DNA of 64,000 bases, taken from positions 6,759,501 through 6,823,500 of the forward strand of contig NZ_AP023356.1 of the NCBI RefSeq assembly GCF_018324205.1, read 5' to 3'. This document shows, in pieces, positions 26,574 through 37,571 of the stretch. Origin of the DNA: Actinoplanes ianthinogenes. GTDB lineage: Bacteria > Actinomycetota > Actinomycetes > Mycobacteriales > Micromonosporaceae. How positions within the stretch are numbered: position 1 is the first letter of the stretch; the number at the start of each line of letters is the position of its first letter. The notes beneath the pieces are model-generated. The model searched no databases. It was given only the letters and a program-made list of their open reading frames with translations, and was not told the origin of the DNA. Made by a program: the position numbers and the translations under genes.

Positions 26574-27221
26574 GTGCCTCTAGTCTTCCTCGCCCTGGAC
26601 GACACCCTGCTCGATCGCAGCGGTGCGTACCGGTTGTGGGCTAAAGGCTTCCTCGACGAGATCGGTGCATCGCAAGATGATCTTGACTGGTTGGTCGCCG
26701 TGGACGCCGACGGCCTGACCTCCCGGTGGGATCTCGCCGACCAGATCCGGGACCGCTACCAGCTGCGAGTCCCGTCCATCGATCTCGTCGACGAGCTCTA
26801 CGAGGGACCGCTGACCTATGAGCGGCTCGACCCGATGGTCGGCTGCGCGCTGGAGATCGCCGCCGACGCCGGGCTGGTGCCGGTGGTGGTCACCAACGGC
26901 GCGGCCGAGCAGTGCGAGGGGCGGATCCGGCGGACCGGCCTGGACCGTTATGTCGCCGACTGGGTGATCTCGGAAGAGGCCGGGGTGAGCAAGCCGAACC
27001 CGCGGATCTTCGCGCTGGCCGCGCAGCGGGTGCGGATGCGGCTGGCCGGCGCCTGGGTGGTCGGCGACAGCCCGGAGGCCGACATCGGCGGGGCCGCGGC
27101 GCTCGGGCTGCCCAGCGTGTGGCTGCACCGGGGGCGGGAGTGGATGGACACCCGGTTCGCGCCGACGCGGGTGGTCGGCAACGTGATCCAGGGCATCTCG
27201 GCGATCATGGCGACCCGCTGA
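26574..27221 (+). CDS. HAD-superfamily protein lacking the nucleophile Asp
   Basis: 215 residues with the HAD hydrolase layout: motif I VFLALDDTLLD, motif II VVVTNG, motif III Lys in GVSKPNPRIF, motif IV VVGDSPEADIGGA. In motif I the family pattern DxDxT reads ALDDT, so the first Asp, the covalent nucleophile, is Ala7 (codon GCC). The other motifs are intact. The protein may be catalytically dead or use a different chemistry, for example binding only. Its 3' end is the seed of a short tandem repeat array. Confidence 0.85.
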   Translation: MPLVFLALDDTLLDRSGAYRLWAKGFLDEIGASQDDLDWLVAVDADGLTSRWDLADQIRDRYQLRVPSIDLVDELYEGPLTYERLDPMVGCALEIAADAGLVPVVVTNGAAEQCEGRIRRTGLDRYVADWVISEEAGVSKPNPRIFALAAQRVRMRLAGAWVVGDSPEADIGGAAALGLPSVWLHRGREWMDTRFAPTRVVGNVIQGISAIMATR

Positions 27222-27350
27222 GGCCGATCGCGGCGACCCGCTGAGGCGGATCGCGGCGACCCACTGAGGCTGATCGTGGCGACCCCTGAGGCTGATCACG
27301 GCGGCGGGCTGAGCGCGGGTCATGGCGACCGGCTGAGCGCGGGTCACGGC
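27201..27350 (+). repeat. About 23-bp tandem repeats seeded by the HAD gene 3' end
   Basis: Six or so degenerate units of 22-24 bp with the pattern GAGGCnGATCGCGGCGACCC. The first unit is the last codons and TGA of the HAD gene. Later units drift (GAGCGCGGGTCATGGCGACC). The rest of the gap to 27543 contains no gene I can support. Confidence 0.75.
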
Positions 27351-27543
27351 GGCCGGCTGCGGTCGTACCGAAATAAATGGGTTGCGTCCCTCGCGCGGGT
27401 GGGAAAGAGTCGTCCGCGCACCGCACTGTCGGCCCGGCACCGGGCCGCATCGAGAGGGAAGGGGGTGGCCACGAAATGGCTGTCTTTGTCATGCCCGCTG
27501 TCCTGGCATCCCCGAAAACTTCTTTCTCCGAGGAGACCCTCCA

Positions 27544-28461
27544 GTGCGAGAGCACGACTCCTACGGCCCGGCGACCATGCGCCGCGGCCGTCGCAAGTTC
27601 GACGACGACGAAGCAGATTTCGTAAAGACCGGCCGGCTGGAGCCGGCCCTGCACGAGGACCCCGACCTGCCCGAGGTCGGTGACCGCTGGTCCACCTGGG
27701 ACGGCGCGCTGCACGGCCCGCAACCCCGGCCCGATTGGGTACGCACCGAGCATGGTGCCGTGGACTCCGAGCTGGGTGTCCTCAAGACCGGCAAAGAGGC
27801 GGACGTCTTCCTGGTCCGGCGCTGGCTGCCCAGCACCGGCGAGACCAGCATGATCGCCGCGAAACGGTATCGGGACGGCGAGCACCGGATGTTCCACCGG
27901 GACGCCGGCTATCTCGAGGGCCGCCGGGTGCGCCGGTCCCGGGAGATGCGGGCGATGACCAACCGCACCACGTTCGGCAAGCAGATGATCGCCGGGCAGT
28001 GGGCGGCCGCCGAGTTCGACGCGCTCGGCCGGCTCTGGGAGATCGGCCAGGAGAGCGGGCTGGTCTGCGTGCCGTACCCGGTGCAGCTGATCGGCACCGA
28101 GGTGATGCTGGAGTTCATCGGCGACTGGGAGACCGGCGAGGCCGCTCCCCGGCTGGCCCAGGTGCGCTCCGGCGACGAGCAGCTCGAGGACCTCTGGCGG
28201 CAGATGACCGACGCGCTGTCGGTGCTGGCCCGGGCCCAGGTGGCGCACGGGGACCTGTCGCCGTACAACACGCTGGTGCACGACGGGCGGCTGGTGCTGA
28301 TCGACCTGCCGCAGATCGTCGACGTGATCGCGAACCCGCGCGGCGCCGAGTTCATCGTCCGGGACGTGACCAACGTGGCGACCTGGTTCCGCGCCCGCGG
28401 GCTGGCGATCGACGCGGACGAGCTGATCGACCGGCTGCTCCTCGAGGCGGGCCTGCGATGA
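27544..28461 (+). CDS. RIO-family serine protein kinase
   Basis: 305 residues. RIO1-type atypical kinase: nucleotide-binding loop LKTGKEADVFLV, Lys in IAAKRYRDG, catalytic loop AHGDLSPYN and metal-binding Asp in LVLIDLPQIVD. Bacterial RIO kinases are poorly characterised; the archaeal and eukaryotic ones act in ribosome maturation. GTG 27544 is chosen because GAGGAGA lies 7 nt upstream. It is followed by a perfect hairpin. Confidence 0.9.
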   Translation: MREHDSYGPATMRRGRRKFDDDEADFVKTGRLEPALHEDPDLPEVGDRWSTWDGALHGPQPRPDWVRTEHGAVDSELGVLKTGKEADVFLVRRWLPSTGETSMIAAKRYRDGEHRMFHRDAGYLEGRRVRRSREMRAMTNRTTFGKQMIAGQWAAAEFDALGRLWEIGQESGLVCVPYPVQLIGTEVMLEFIGDWETGEAAPRLAQVRSGDEQLEDLWRQMTDALSVLARAQVAHGDLSPYNTLVHDGRLVLIDLPQIVDVIANPRGAEFIVRDVTNVATWFRARGLAIDADELIDRLLLEAGLR

Positions 28462-28577
28462 GGCGCCGGTGCCGGCCGCGGCGGTGGACGCTCAGCGGCT
28501 CGCCGCTCAACGGCTGCCGCCGTCCCGCACCGGGCCCGCGCGCGGGGCGCCCCGGGCGTCGCTGACCGACTCGGACC

Positions 28578-28603
28578 GCGGCCGCCGTCCGCACGGCGGC
28601 CGC
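28578..28603. terminator. Bidirectional terminator hairpin
   Basis: GCGGCCGCCGT (28578-28588), CCGC loop, ACGGCGGCCGC (28593-28603), perfect 11-bp stem between convergent RIO kinase and DUF2630 genes. Confidence 0.75.
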
Positions 28604-28611
28604 GACCCGGG

Positions 28612-28857
28612 TCACTGGAGGTAGTTCTCCACCTCGCTGACGGCGTGGGCCTGCTCCGCGTCCGGGTCGTTCCCGACGTCACGGGCCGCCCGGCGCCGGC
28701 GCAGCAGGTCCCAGCACTGGTCGAGGGCCTCCTCGAGCTCCTGGAGGCGGGCGTGCTCCTCGGCGGAGGAGATCTGGCCCTGGCTCAGCTGCCTGCGCAG
28801 CCGGTGCTCCTCGTCGACCAGGCCGTGAATCCGGCTCAGCACACTGTTGTCATCCAT
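28612..28857 (-). CDS. DUF2630 family protein
   Basis: 81-residue coiled-coil-like acidic protein matching DUF2630 (VLSRIHGLVDEEHRLRRQL at the N-terminus, then LEELEEALDQCWDLLRRRRA-like helix). Function unknown; the family is restricted mainly to actinobacteria. ATG 28857 lies 6 nt after TATGCT on the minus strand. Confidence 0.88.
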   Translation of the reverse strand: MDDNSVLSRIHGLVDEEHRLRRQLSQGQISSAEEHARLQELEEALDQCWDLLRRRRAARDVGNDPDAEQAHAVSEVENYLQ

Positions 28858-28863
28858 CCCCGA

Positions 28864-28869
28864 AGCATA
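28864..28869 (-). promoter_or_regulatory. -10 box, leaderless start of the DUF2630 gene
   Basis: TATGCT on the minus strand followed by 6 nt and ATG 28857. Confidence 0.5.
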
Positions 28870-28918
28870 TTCACCGGGCCGCGCGCGCCGCGGTTCGGCG
28901 CGACTTGATCGGTGACCT

Positions 28919-28924
28919 TAGATT
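28919..28924 (+). promoter_or_regulatory. -10 box, leaderless start of the TPR-like gene
   Basis: TAGATT followed by 7 nt and GTG 28932. This argues against the upstream ATG at 28905, which would lie before the -10. Confidence 0.5.
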
Positions 28925-28931
28925 CTTCGGC

Positions 28932-29744
28932 GTGGCTACGGGATGGATGCGGCGGCTGCGGCAGGTGACCGGCGAGGGCGGCGGGCCGGCGCAGCGGGCG
29001 ATGGCGACCCTCGACGAGGCGGAACGCGCCCGTGACGCGGGCGATCGCGCGACGGCGCGGCGGCTCGGCGACGCCGCGGTGGCCGAGCTGCGGTCGCTGG
29101 TCGCGGCCGGGGTGCACGAGGCCGAGCCGGGGCTGGTGCGGGGACTGCTCAGTCAGTCGGAGGAGCTGCGGGAGCTGGCCCGGCACGCCGAGGCGGTGGC
29201 GGTGGCCGAGGAGGCGGTGACGCTGGCCCGGGCTGATCCGGCACGGACACAGTCGCTGGCGGTGGCACTGGCCACGCTGGCCGGTCGGTTGCTGCACGCG
29301 GGGCGGACGGCGGACGGGCTGGAGGTGGCCCGGGAGTCGGCGGCGCTCGGCGGGGTGCGGCCGGATGCGGCGCTCGCGCAGCTGCTGACGACTCTGGCGG
29401 CGGCGCTGGCCGGTGCGGGGGAGCACGAGGCGGCGCTGGCCCAGAGCGAGCGGGTGGTCGGCATGCGGCGGGCGACGGCGGCCGGGAACGATCGGGGGAG
29501 CCGGATCCGTCTCGGGCAGGCGCTGACCGAGCACGCCAACCGGTTGGTCGCCGCCGGGCGGTGGGCGGACGCGATCGAGTTCGGCGCCGAGGCGGTGGCG
29601 ATCCACCGGGGCCTGGCCGGGGAGCCGGCGGACCGGCTGGCGTCGGTGCTGACCGACTACGCGATCATGCTGAGGCGGGTGGGTCGCGAGCACGAGGCCG
29701 TCGCGGCCGCGGCCGAGGCGGCGGCGATCACCGGGCTCGGATAG
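28932..29744 (+). CDS. TPR-like helical repeat protein
   Basis: 270 residues, Ala/Arg/Glu-rich and helical throughout, with repeating helix pairs such as ALAQSERVVGMRRA, LTEHANRLVAAGRWADAIEFG and LRRVGREHEAVAAAAEAA that fit tetratricopeptide repeats. No signal peptide or enzyme motif. Probably a protein-interaction scaffold; partner unknown. It is divergent from the DUF2630 gene and convergent with acn across a strong terminator. Confidence 0.7.
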   Translation: MATGWMRRLRQVTGEGGGPAQRAMATLDEAERARDAGDRATARRLGDAAVAELRSLVAAGVHEAEPGLVRGLLSQSEELRELARHAEAVAVAEEAVTLARADPARTQSLAVALATLAGRLLHAGRTADGLEVARESAALGGVRPDAALAQLLTTLAAALAGAGEHEAALAQSERVVGMRRATAAGNDRGSRIRLGQALTEHANRLVAAGRWADAIEFGAEAVAIHRGLAGEPADRLASVLTDYAIMLRRVGREHEAVAAAAEAAAITGLG

Positions 29745-29781
29745 GCGACGGCCCCGCCTGTGACACAGACGGGGCCGTCGC
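29745..29781. terminator. Bidirectional terminator between TPR gene and acn
   Basis: GCGACGGCCCCG (29745-29756) pairs perfectly with CGGGGCCGTCGC (29770-29781) around a 13-nt loop. Confidence 0.8.
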
Positions 29782-29789
29782 GTGGCAGA

Positions 29790-32576
<2,787 letters not shown>

Positions 32577-32626
32577 ACCCAGCGACTGGAAGTCAAGTCT
32601 TTCGCACCGAAAGGGCGACCTTCGGG

Positions 32627-32645
32627 TTAGGTTTGCCTAACTCTC
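32627..32645. promoter_or_regulatory. IdeR/DtxR-like iron box at the acn promoter
   Basis: TTAGGTTTGCCTAAC (32627-32641) matches 14 of 19 positions of the IdeR/DtxR consensus and is itself palindromic (GTTAGG-TTTG-CCTAAC). It lies about 50 bp upstream of acn, overlapping a possible -10. Confidence 0.55.
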
Positions 32646-32665
32646 GGTTGTGCGTCTCCGGTAAA

Positions 32666-32677
32666 CCGTACGTCCGT
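32666..32677. promoter_or_regulatory. Candidate AcnR operator at acn
   Basis: On the acn strand it reads ACGGACGTACGG directly followed by TTTACC (possible -35). It is a near copy of the palindrome at 26458-26469 upstream of acnR. Confidence 0.5.
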
Positions 32678-32782
32678 CTTGCTAGCCGTCGCAAGGCGGG
32701 GTCCACGTCCCGATACTCCCAGTCGCCAGGGGTCCGGCGGGCTCGGGTTTGCTTTCGTCGATCGGTGGGAAATCATGCGGCC

Positions 32783-33172
32783 ATGACGGCCACGGCGGAT
32801 CAGGACCAGCTCACCGAGTTCTTCGGTCGCTACGGCACGGCTCTCACCACCGGCGACGTGGGAGTGATCGCGGGCTGCCACGCGCTGCCCGGGATCGTGG
32901 TCGCCGATTCCTACAGCTTCACGTTCAGCTCGCCTGCGGCGGTGGCGTTGTCGTTCCTCGGGGCGGCTCCCACGTACCGGGATCAGCAGATCGTCGCGGC
33001 GCACGCGCAGATCCGCGACGTGCAGCGGATCTCGGCCGCCCTGTCGCTGGTCGAGGTGGAGTGGGAGTACCTGGACAGCACGGGTGCCGCGGTCCCCGGC
33101 GAGCGGTACCGCTACCTGATCCGCACCGGCGCGGACGGCCCATTGATCACCACGGTCATCGCTTCCCGCTGA
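32783..33172 (+). CDS. SnoaL-like/NTF2-fold hypothetical protein
   Basis: 129 residues. Opening helix DQLTEFFGRYGTALTTGDVG then strand-rich part (VADSYSFTFSSP, AALSLVEVEWEYLDSTG, ERYRYLIRTGADGP) fits an NTF2-like fold. No catalytic residues are obvious. Divergent from acn with a 206-bp regulatory gap. ATG 32783 is chosen; an alternative ATG lies 9 nt upstream at 32774. Confidence 0.7.
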   Translation: MTATADQDQLTEFFGRYGTALTTGDVGVIAGCHALPGIVVADSYSFTFSSPAAVALSFLGAAPTYRDQQIVAAHAQIRDVQRISAALSLVEVEWEYLDSTGAAVPGERYRYLIRTGADGPLITTVIASR

Positions 33173-33192
33173 AAAACGTCTCACCTCGGTGC

Positions 33193-33198
33193 GACGAT
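33193..33198 (+). promoter_or_regulatory. -10-like box before the pullulanase gene
   Basis: GACGAT followed by 6 nt and GTG 33205. Weaker match to TANNNT than the others. Confidence 0.3.
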
Positions 33199-33204
33199 GT
33201 GGCG

Positions 33205-36200
33205 GTGTCCTGGCTGATCGTGCACTACCACCGTCCTGACGGCGACTACACGGGGTGGTCGTTGCACGCGTGGGGCGATGTCGCTCCCGGTCAGGAGATC
33301 ACGTTCCCGGGCGGCCATCCATTCGCCGGCGAGGACGCGTCCGGGCGCTTCGCCTGGGTGCGGCTCGCCGACCGGGCCGAGTCGGTGCACTTCGTCGCGG
33401 TCCGCGCCGACGGGGTGAAAGACGTCGATCTCGATCGCGCCGTCGACGTCCGCGAGCATCGCGAGATCTGGCTGACCTCCGGCGACCGCCGCGTCGCACT
33501 GTCCGGCCCGCCGCCCGGCCCGGATCCCGGCTTCGCCGAGATCCATTACCGACGCCCGGACGGCGACTACTCCGGGTGGGGCCTGCACTTCTGGGAGGGC
33601 GTCCCCCGGGAGAGCAGAACCCCTTGGCGTACGCCCATGGCACCGTCCCGCTTCGACGCCTTCGGCGCGGTGTTCCGCGTCCCGCTCGCGCCGGACGCCG
33701 TCGGCCTGCGCTACGTGCTGCACCGCGGCGAGGAGAAGGACCTCCCCGCCGACCAGCGCCTCGACCTGACCGTGGCGCGCGAGGTCTGGTTGCTGGCCGG
33801 CACGGTCGAGCCGATCCGCCCCGACCTGGGCACCCTCGGCCCGGAGCGGGACCCGGCCCGCGCCCTGGCCGTCTTCGTCGACCGCACCACGGTGGCGCTG
33901 CCCGAGTGGTTCGCCGCCCGGGCCGCCACCTTCGAGCTGCTCGGCGCCGGCGGTCCGATGGCGCTCACCCCGCGCCCGGGCGGGCTGTTCCAGGCGCAGA
34001 GCCGCCGCTTCCCGCACCTGCGGGCCTATCGCGCCTTCGCGGTGCGGGAGCTGGGCGACACCGCGCTCGGCGACCTGCTGCGCGACCGGCTGCTGGTCGA
34101 GGGCCGGGCCCCGGGCGGCGAGCTGACCGCGCGGACCGCGGTGCAGATCGCCGGCGTGCTCGACGACCTCTACCTGGAGGCCGCCGACGCCGACCTGGGC
34201 CTGACCCTGGACGCCGACCAGCCGCGGCTGGCGGTCTGGGCGCCGACCGCCCGGACCGTGTGCCTGGAGCTGTTCCGGGAGCCGTCCGGCGAGCCACGGG
34301 TGCTGGCGATGGAGCGGGACGACCTCACCGGGGTGTGGTCGATCCCGGTCAAGCGCAAGTGGCTCGGCCGTTACTACCGGTATCGGGTGGAGGTGTGGCA
34401 CCCGGCCGCCCAGCGGATCGTGACGACGAGCGTCACCGATCCGTACTCGGTGTCGCTGGCGACGGACTCGACGCACAGCCACCTCGTCGACCTCGTCCAC
34501 GATCACCGCCCGGCGGGCTGGGACGACCTGGAGAAACCGGCCGCCGTCGCGCCGGCCCGGATGCAGATCGCCGAGGTCTCGGTCCGCGACTTCTCCATCT
34601 TCGACGGCTCGGTGCCGGCCGCGGAGCGCGGCACCTACCTGGCCTTCACCCGGTCCGGTTCGGACGGCATGCGGCACCTGCGCTCCCTCGCCGAGGCCGG
34701 CCTCACCCACGTGCACCTGCTGCCGGTCAACGACTTCGCCACCGTCCCGGACCGCCGCGCCGACCGGGCCCAGCCGGCGTGCGACCTGGCGTCCTTCCCG
34801 CCCGACTCGGCCGAGCAGCAGCGCGCGGTCGCGGCGGTCGCCGATCGCGACGGCTACAACTGGGGTTACGACCCGTGGCACTGGACCACGCCGGAGGGTA
34901 GTTACGCCACCGACCCGGCGGGCGGCGCCCGGATCCTCCAGCTGCGCCGGGCGGTGGCCGCGCTGAACGCCGCCGGCCTGCGGGTGGTCCTCGACGTGGT
35001 CTACAACCACACGATGGGCGACGGCCTCGACCGGTTCAGCGTGCTGGACCGGATCGTCCCGGGCTATTACCACCGGCTGCTCGCCGACGGCAGCACCGCC
35101 GAGTCGACCTGCTGCCCGAACACCGCGACCGAGCACATGATGATGGGCAAGCTGGTCATCGACTCGCTGGTGACCTGGGCTCAGGCGTACAAGATAGACG
35201 GTTTTCGGTTCGACCTGATGGGACATCATCCGCGGTCGAACATCCTGGAGGCGCGGCTCGCCCTCGACCACCGGGTCGAGGGCGGGCGGGACATCTGCCT
35301 GTACGGCGAGGGGTGGAACTTCGGCGAGGTGGCGTACGACGCCCGGTTCGCCCAGGCCACCCAGGTCAACATGGCCGGCACCGGGATCGGGTCGTTCAAC
35401 GACCGGCTGCGTGACGCGGCCCGCGGGGGTGGGGCGTTCGGTGACGATCCGGGGGTGCCCGGGTTCGCCACCGGGCTCGGCTCGCGCACACCCGGGCTGG
35501 TGCACGACCGGCTCAAGGTCGGGCTGGCCGGCGGGCTGGCGACCTATCGGTTCGTCACCCACGACGGGGTGGAGCGCAGCGGCGCCCAGGTCGACTACAA
35601 CGGCTCGCCGTGCGGCTACGCGGCCTCGCCCGGCGAGACGGTGAACTACGTCGACGCGCACGACAACGAGATCCTCTACGACGCGATGGCGTTCAAGCTG
35701 CCGCCCGGCACCCGGCCGGTGGACCGGGCCCGGATGCAGGTGCTGGCGCTGTCGCTGGTGGTGCTCGGGCAGGGTGCCGGGTTCGTGGCGCTGGGCAGCG
35801 AGCGGTTGCGGTCCAAGTCGCTCGACCGCAACTCGTTCGACTCCGGCGACTGGTTCAACCAGATCCGCTGGGACCCCGGGCAGGGCAACGGGTTCGGCCT
35901 CGGGCTGCCCCCGTTCGCCGACAACGGTGACAAGTGGGACTTCGCCCGGCCGCTGCTGGCCGACCCGGCGCTGGTGCCCGGCGCCGAGGTGATCAACCTG
36001 ACCGCCGAGCGGTACCGGGAGCTGCTCCGGATCCGGCGGTCGTCGCCGGTCTTCGGGCTGCCGACCGCCGAGGAGGTGCAGCGGCGGCTGACGTTCCCGC
36101 TGGGCGGCCCGGCCGAGACGCCCGGGGTGATCGTGATGTGCCTGGACGGGACCGGCCTGGACGAGCGCTGGCGGCGGATCGTGGTGGTCTTCAACGCCAC

Positions 36201-36375
36201 CGACGAGCCGACCTGCCAGGTGGTCCCGGTCGAGGAGCCGCTGCGGCCGCACCCGGAGCTGACCGCCTCGGCGGACCCGGTGCTGCGCGGCGCCTCCGCG
36301 GTGACCAAGGTGGACGGCGCCGAGCTGAGCGTCCCGGCCCGCCAGGTCGCCGTGTTCGTGTCCGACCTCGGCTGA
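33205..36375 (+). CDS. pulA: Pullulanase-type alpha-1,6-glucosidase (GH13)
   Basis: 1056 residues. Order: two N-terminal PUD-type starch-binding modules starting LIVHYHRPDGDYTGW and EIHYRRPDGDYSGW, a linker domain, a CBM48-like module (PRLAVWAPTARTVCLELF), the GH13 barrel and a C-terminal beta domain. Barrel motifs: VVLDVVYNHT, GFRFDLMGHH (nucleophile Asp670), LYGEGWNFGEV (acid/base Glu702) and VDAHDNE (Asp820). The YNWGYDPWHW signature of debranching enzymes is present. No signal peptide, so it probably debranches intracellular glycogen or maltodextrin rather than secreted starch. Confidence 0.93.
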   Translation: MSWLIVHYHRPDGDYTGWSLHAWGDVAPGQEITFPGGHPFAGEDASGRFAWVRLADRAESVHFVAVRADGVKDVDLDRAVDVREHREIWLTSGDRRVALSGPPPGPDPGFAEIHYRRPDGDYSGWGLHFWEGVPRESRTPWRTPMAPSRFDAFGAVFRVPLAPDAVGLRYVLHRGEEKDLPADQRLDLTVAREVWLLAGTVEPIRPDLGTLGPERDPARALAVFVDRTTVALPEWFAARAATFELLGAGGPMALTPRPGGLFQAQSRRFPHLRAYRAFAVRELGDTALGDLLRDRLLVEGRAPGGELTARTAVQIAGVLDDLYLEAADADLGLTLDADQPRLAVWAPTARTVCLELFREPSGEPRVLAMERDDLTGVWSIPVKRKWLGRYYRYRVEVWHPAAQRIVTTSVTDPYSVSLATDSTHSHLVDLVHDHRPAGWDDLEKPAAVAPARMQIAEVSVRDFSIFDGSVPAAERGTYLAFTRSGSDGMRHLRSLAEAGLTHVHLLPVNDFATVPDRRADRAQPACDLASFPPDSAEQQRAVAAVADRDGYNWGYDPWHWTTPEGSYATDPAGGARILQLRRAVAALNAAGLRVVLDVVYNHTMGDGLDRFSVLDRIVPGYYHRLLADGSTAESTCCPNTATEHMMMGKLVIDSLVTWAQAYKIDGFRFDLMGHHPRSNILEARLALDHRVEGGRDICLYGEGWNFGEVAYDARFAQATQVNMAGTGIGSFNDRLRDAARGGGAFGDDPGVPGFATGLGSRTPGLVHDRLKVGLAGGLATYRFVTHDGVERSGAQVDYNGSPCGYAASPGETVNYVDAHDNEILYDAMAFKLPPGTRPVDRARMQVLALSLVVLGQGAGFVALGSERLRSKSLDRNSFDSGDWFNQIRWDPGQGNGFGLGLPPFADNGDKWDFARPLLADPALVPGAEVINLTAERYRELLRIRRSSPVFGLPTAEEVQRRLTFPLGGPAETPGVIVMCLDGTGLDERWRRIVVVFNATDEPTCQVVPVEEPLRPHPELTASADPVLRGASAVTKVDGAELSVPARQVAVFVSDLG

Positions 36376-36395
36376 GGACGGGTGCGCGGCTGGGC

Positions 36396-36401
36396 TAGAT
36401 T
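36396..36401 (+). promoter_or_regulatory. -10 box upstream of the lipoprotein gene
   Basis: TAGATT, about 52 bp before GTG 36453; the transcript would have a leader of roughly 45 nt with its own ribosome site. Confidence 0.4.
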
Positions 36402-36452
36402 GCGCCGGGTGGGCTCGCCGGTGGTCGGCGGGCACCCGAAGCGGAGGTCGTT

Positions 36453-36965
36453 GTGCGGTTCGAGCGTGCCCTGTGCGCGGTTGCCCTGGTCGGTGCGATT
36501 GCCGGGTGCAGTTCGTCGTCGTCCGACGAGCCGAGGTTCAGCGAGCCGTCGGCCACGGCCGCCGGTGCGGCGGCCGCCGGCTCGGCGCCGGCCTGGACCG
36601 AGCCGGGCGGTTACTCGTTCGTGCTGACCCGCGGCTGTGACCCCGCCAAGCCGCTCGGGCGCTATCAGGCCACCGTGAAGTCCGGCCAGGTCACCGATTA
36701 CTCCCGGGTGGGCGCCTCGGCGGCCGACCCGGGCGCGTCGGCCGCCGTCGACCTCGGCCCGATCACCGGCGACGAGGGCGAGGAGATCGAGGTCCCGAGC
36801 CTCGGCCAGCTCGTCGAGATGGCACAGACCAGCGCCGACGACGGCGGCGAGGTGAACACGGAGTACGACGCGACCGACGGCCACCCGGTGAAGGTGACCA
36901 TCAACGTCAGCGACGACCCGGGCGCGGCGGAGTGCTTCCTCATCTCCGACTACAAGGCCGGCTGA
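36453..36965 (+). CDS. Lipoprotein with DUF6174-like domain
   Basis: 170 residues. A short basic N-terminus, hydrophobic core and lipobox AIAGC (Cys19) mark a lipid-anchored exported protein; a Ser/Ala-rich spacer follows. The mature part (YSFVLTRGCDPAKP, RYQATVKSGQV, TEYDATDGHPVKVTINV, CFLISDY) resembles DUF6174. GTG 36453 is preceded by GGAGG at suitable spacing. Function unknown. Confidence 0.8.
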   Translation: MRFERALCAVALVGAIAGCSSSSSDEPRFSEPSATAAGAAAAGSAPAWTEPGGYSFVLTRGCDPAKPLGRYQATVKSGQVTDYSRVGASAADPGASAAVDLGPITGDEGEEIEVPSLGQLVEMAQTSADDGGEVNTEYDATDGHPVKVTINVSDDPGAAECFLISDYKAG

Positions 36966-36993
36966 CCGTCCGGGCCGCCGGTCACGACCGGTC

Positions 36994-37470
36994 TCAGAGG
37001 GCCGGGTGCTCGAGGAAGGCGACGAGGAAGAACTCGGCGCCCGCGCCGAACGCGGCGGCCAGCGCGTAACCGATTGCCGCGTCGACCGGCTCCGGGGTGC
37101 CCGCCCAGTCGGCGAGCACCCCCAGGTCCGGAACGGTGAAGTCACCGACCGGGAAGCCGTCCCGCAGCAGGCGGCTGCGCTCGGCCGTCAGCGGGCGGTA
37201 CACGTACTGACGGCCGTCGTGCTCGGCCACCACCCGGTAGGAGTGCCGGGACCAGCGTCCCGGCCCCGGCCGCAGGCCGACCGGCAGGTCGTCGACCGTC
37301 ATCCGCAGGTGCTGCCGCTCGCGGGTGCCGATCGGGATGTGCGGGTGCAGCCGCGGGTCGTGCACCCGCTCCACGACGGCGGAGTGCCGGCGTCCCTCGG
37401 CGCGAACCTCGACGGCCACCCGGCCGTCGCTCCGCTCGACGTCGACGAGGAAGGGTGGGGCGTCGGTCAC
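36994..37470 (-). CDS. Hypothetical protein
   Basis: 158 residues from GTG 37470, which follows GGGAG by 5 nt. Strand-rich N-terminal half (FLVDVERSDGRVAVEVRAEG, RQHLRMTVDDLPVGL) and a hydrophobic C-terminal helix region (AAIGYALAAAFGAGAEFFLVAFLEHP). Not recognised; no enzymatic motif. High third-position GC supports it as a real gene. It is convergent with the lipoprotein gene. Its stop is 28 nt from the lipoprotein stop. Confidence 0.65.
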   Translation of the reverse strand: MTDAPPFLVDVERSDGRVAVEVRAEGRRHSAVVERVHDPRLHPHIPIGTRERQHLRMTVDDLPVGLRPGPGRWSRHSYRVVAEHDGRQYVYRPLTAERSRLLRDGFPVGDFTVPDLGVLADWAGTPEPVDAAIGYALAAAFGAGAEFFLVAFLEHPAL

Positions 37471-37531
37471 AGCGGCTCCCGGAGTCGGCGGAACGCAGGA
37501 TCCGTCAATCCTCGCAGCGTCCCGCAAACAC

Positions 37532-37562
37532 GACGCCCGGCGCGGCAGTGGCGCCGGGCGTC
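37532..37562 (-). terminator. Terminator of the aminopeptidase P gene
   Basis: GACGCCCGGCGC (37532-37543) pairs perfectly with GCGCCGGGCGTC (37551-37562); on the minus strand it is followed by GTGTTTG. Confidence 0.75.
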
Positions 37563-37571
37563 CGCGACGGC

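Noticed and set aside
27360..27543. Riboswitch in the leader of the RIO kinase gene
   Set aside because: Some pairing is possible but I could not match any known riboswitch consensus.
28905..28931. ATG 28905 as start of the TPR-like gene
   Set aside because: The TAGATT -10 box at 28919-28924 lies after this codon, so transcripts from that promoter would not include it; GTG 28932 fits better.
33181..36435. 1084-residue minus-strand frame opposite the pullulanase
   Set aside because: Low-complexity shadow composition and no motifs; the plus strand holds all GH13 motifs.
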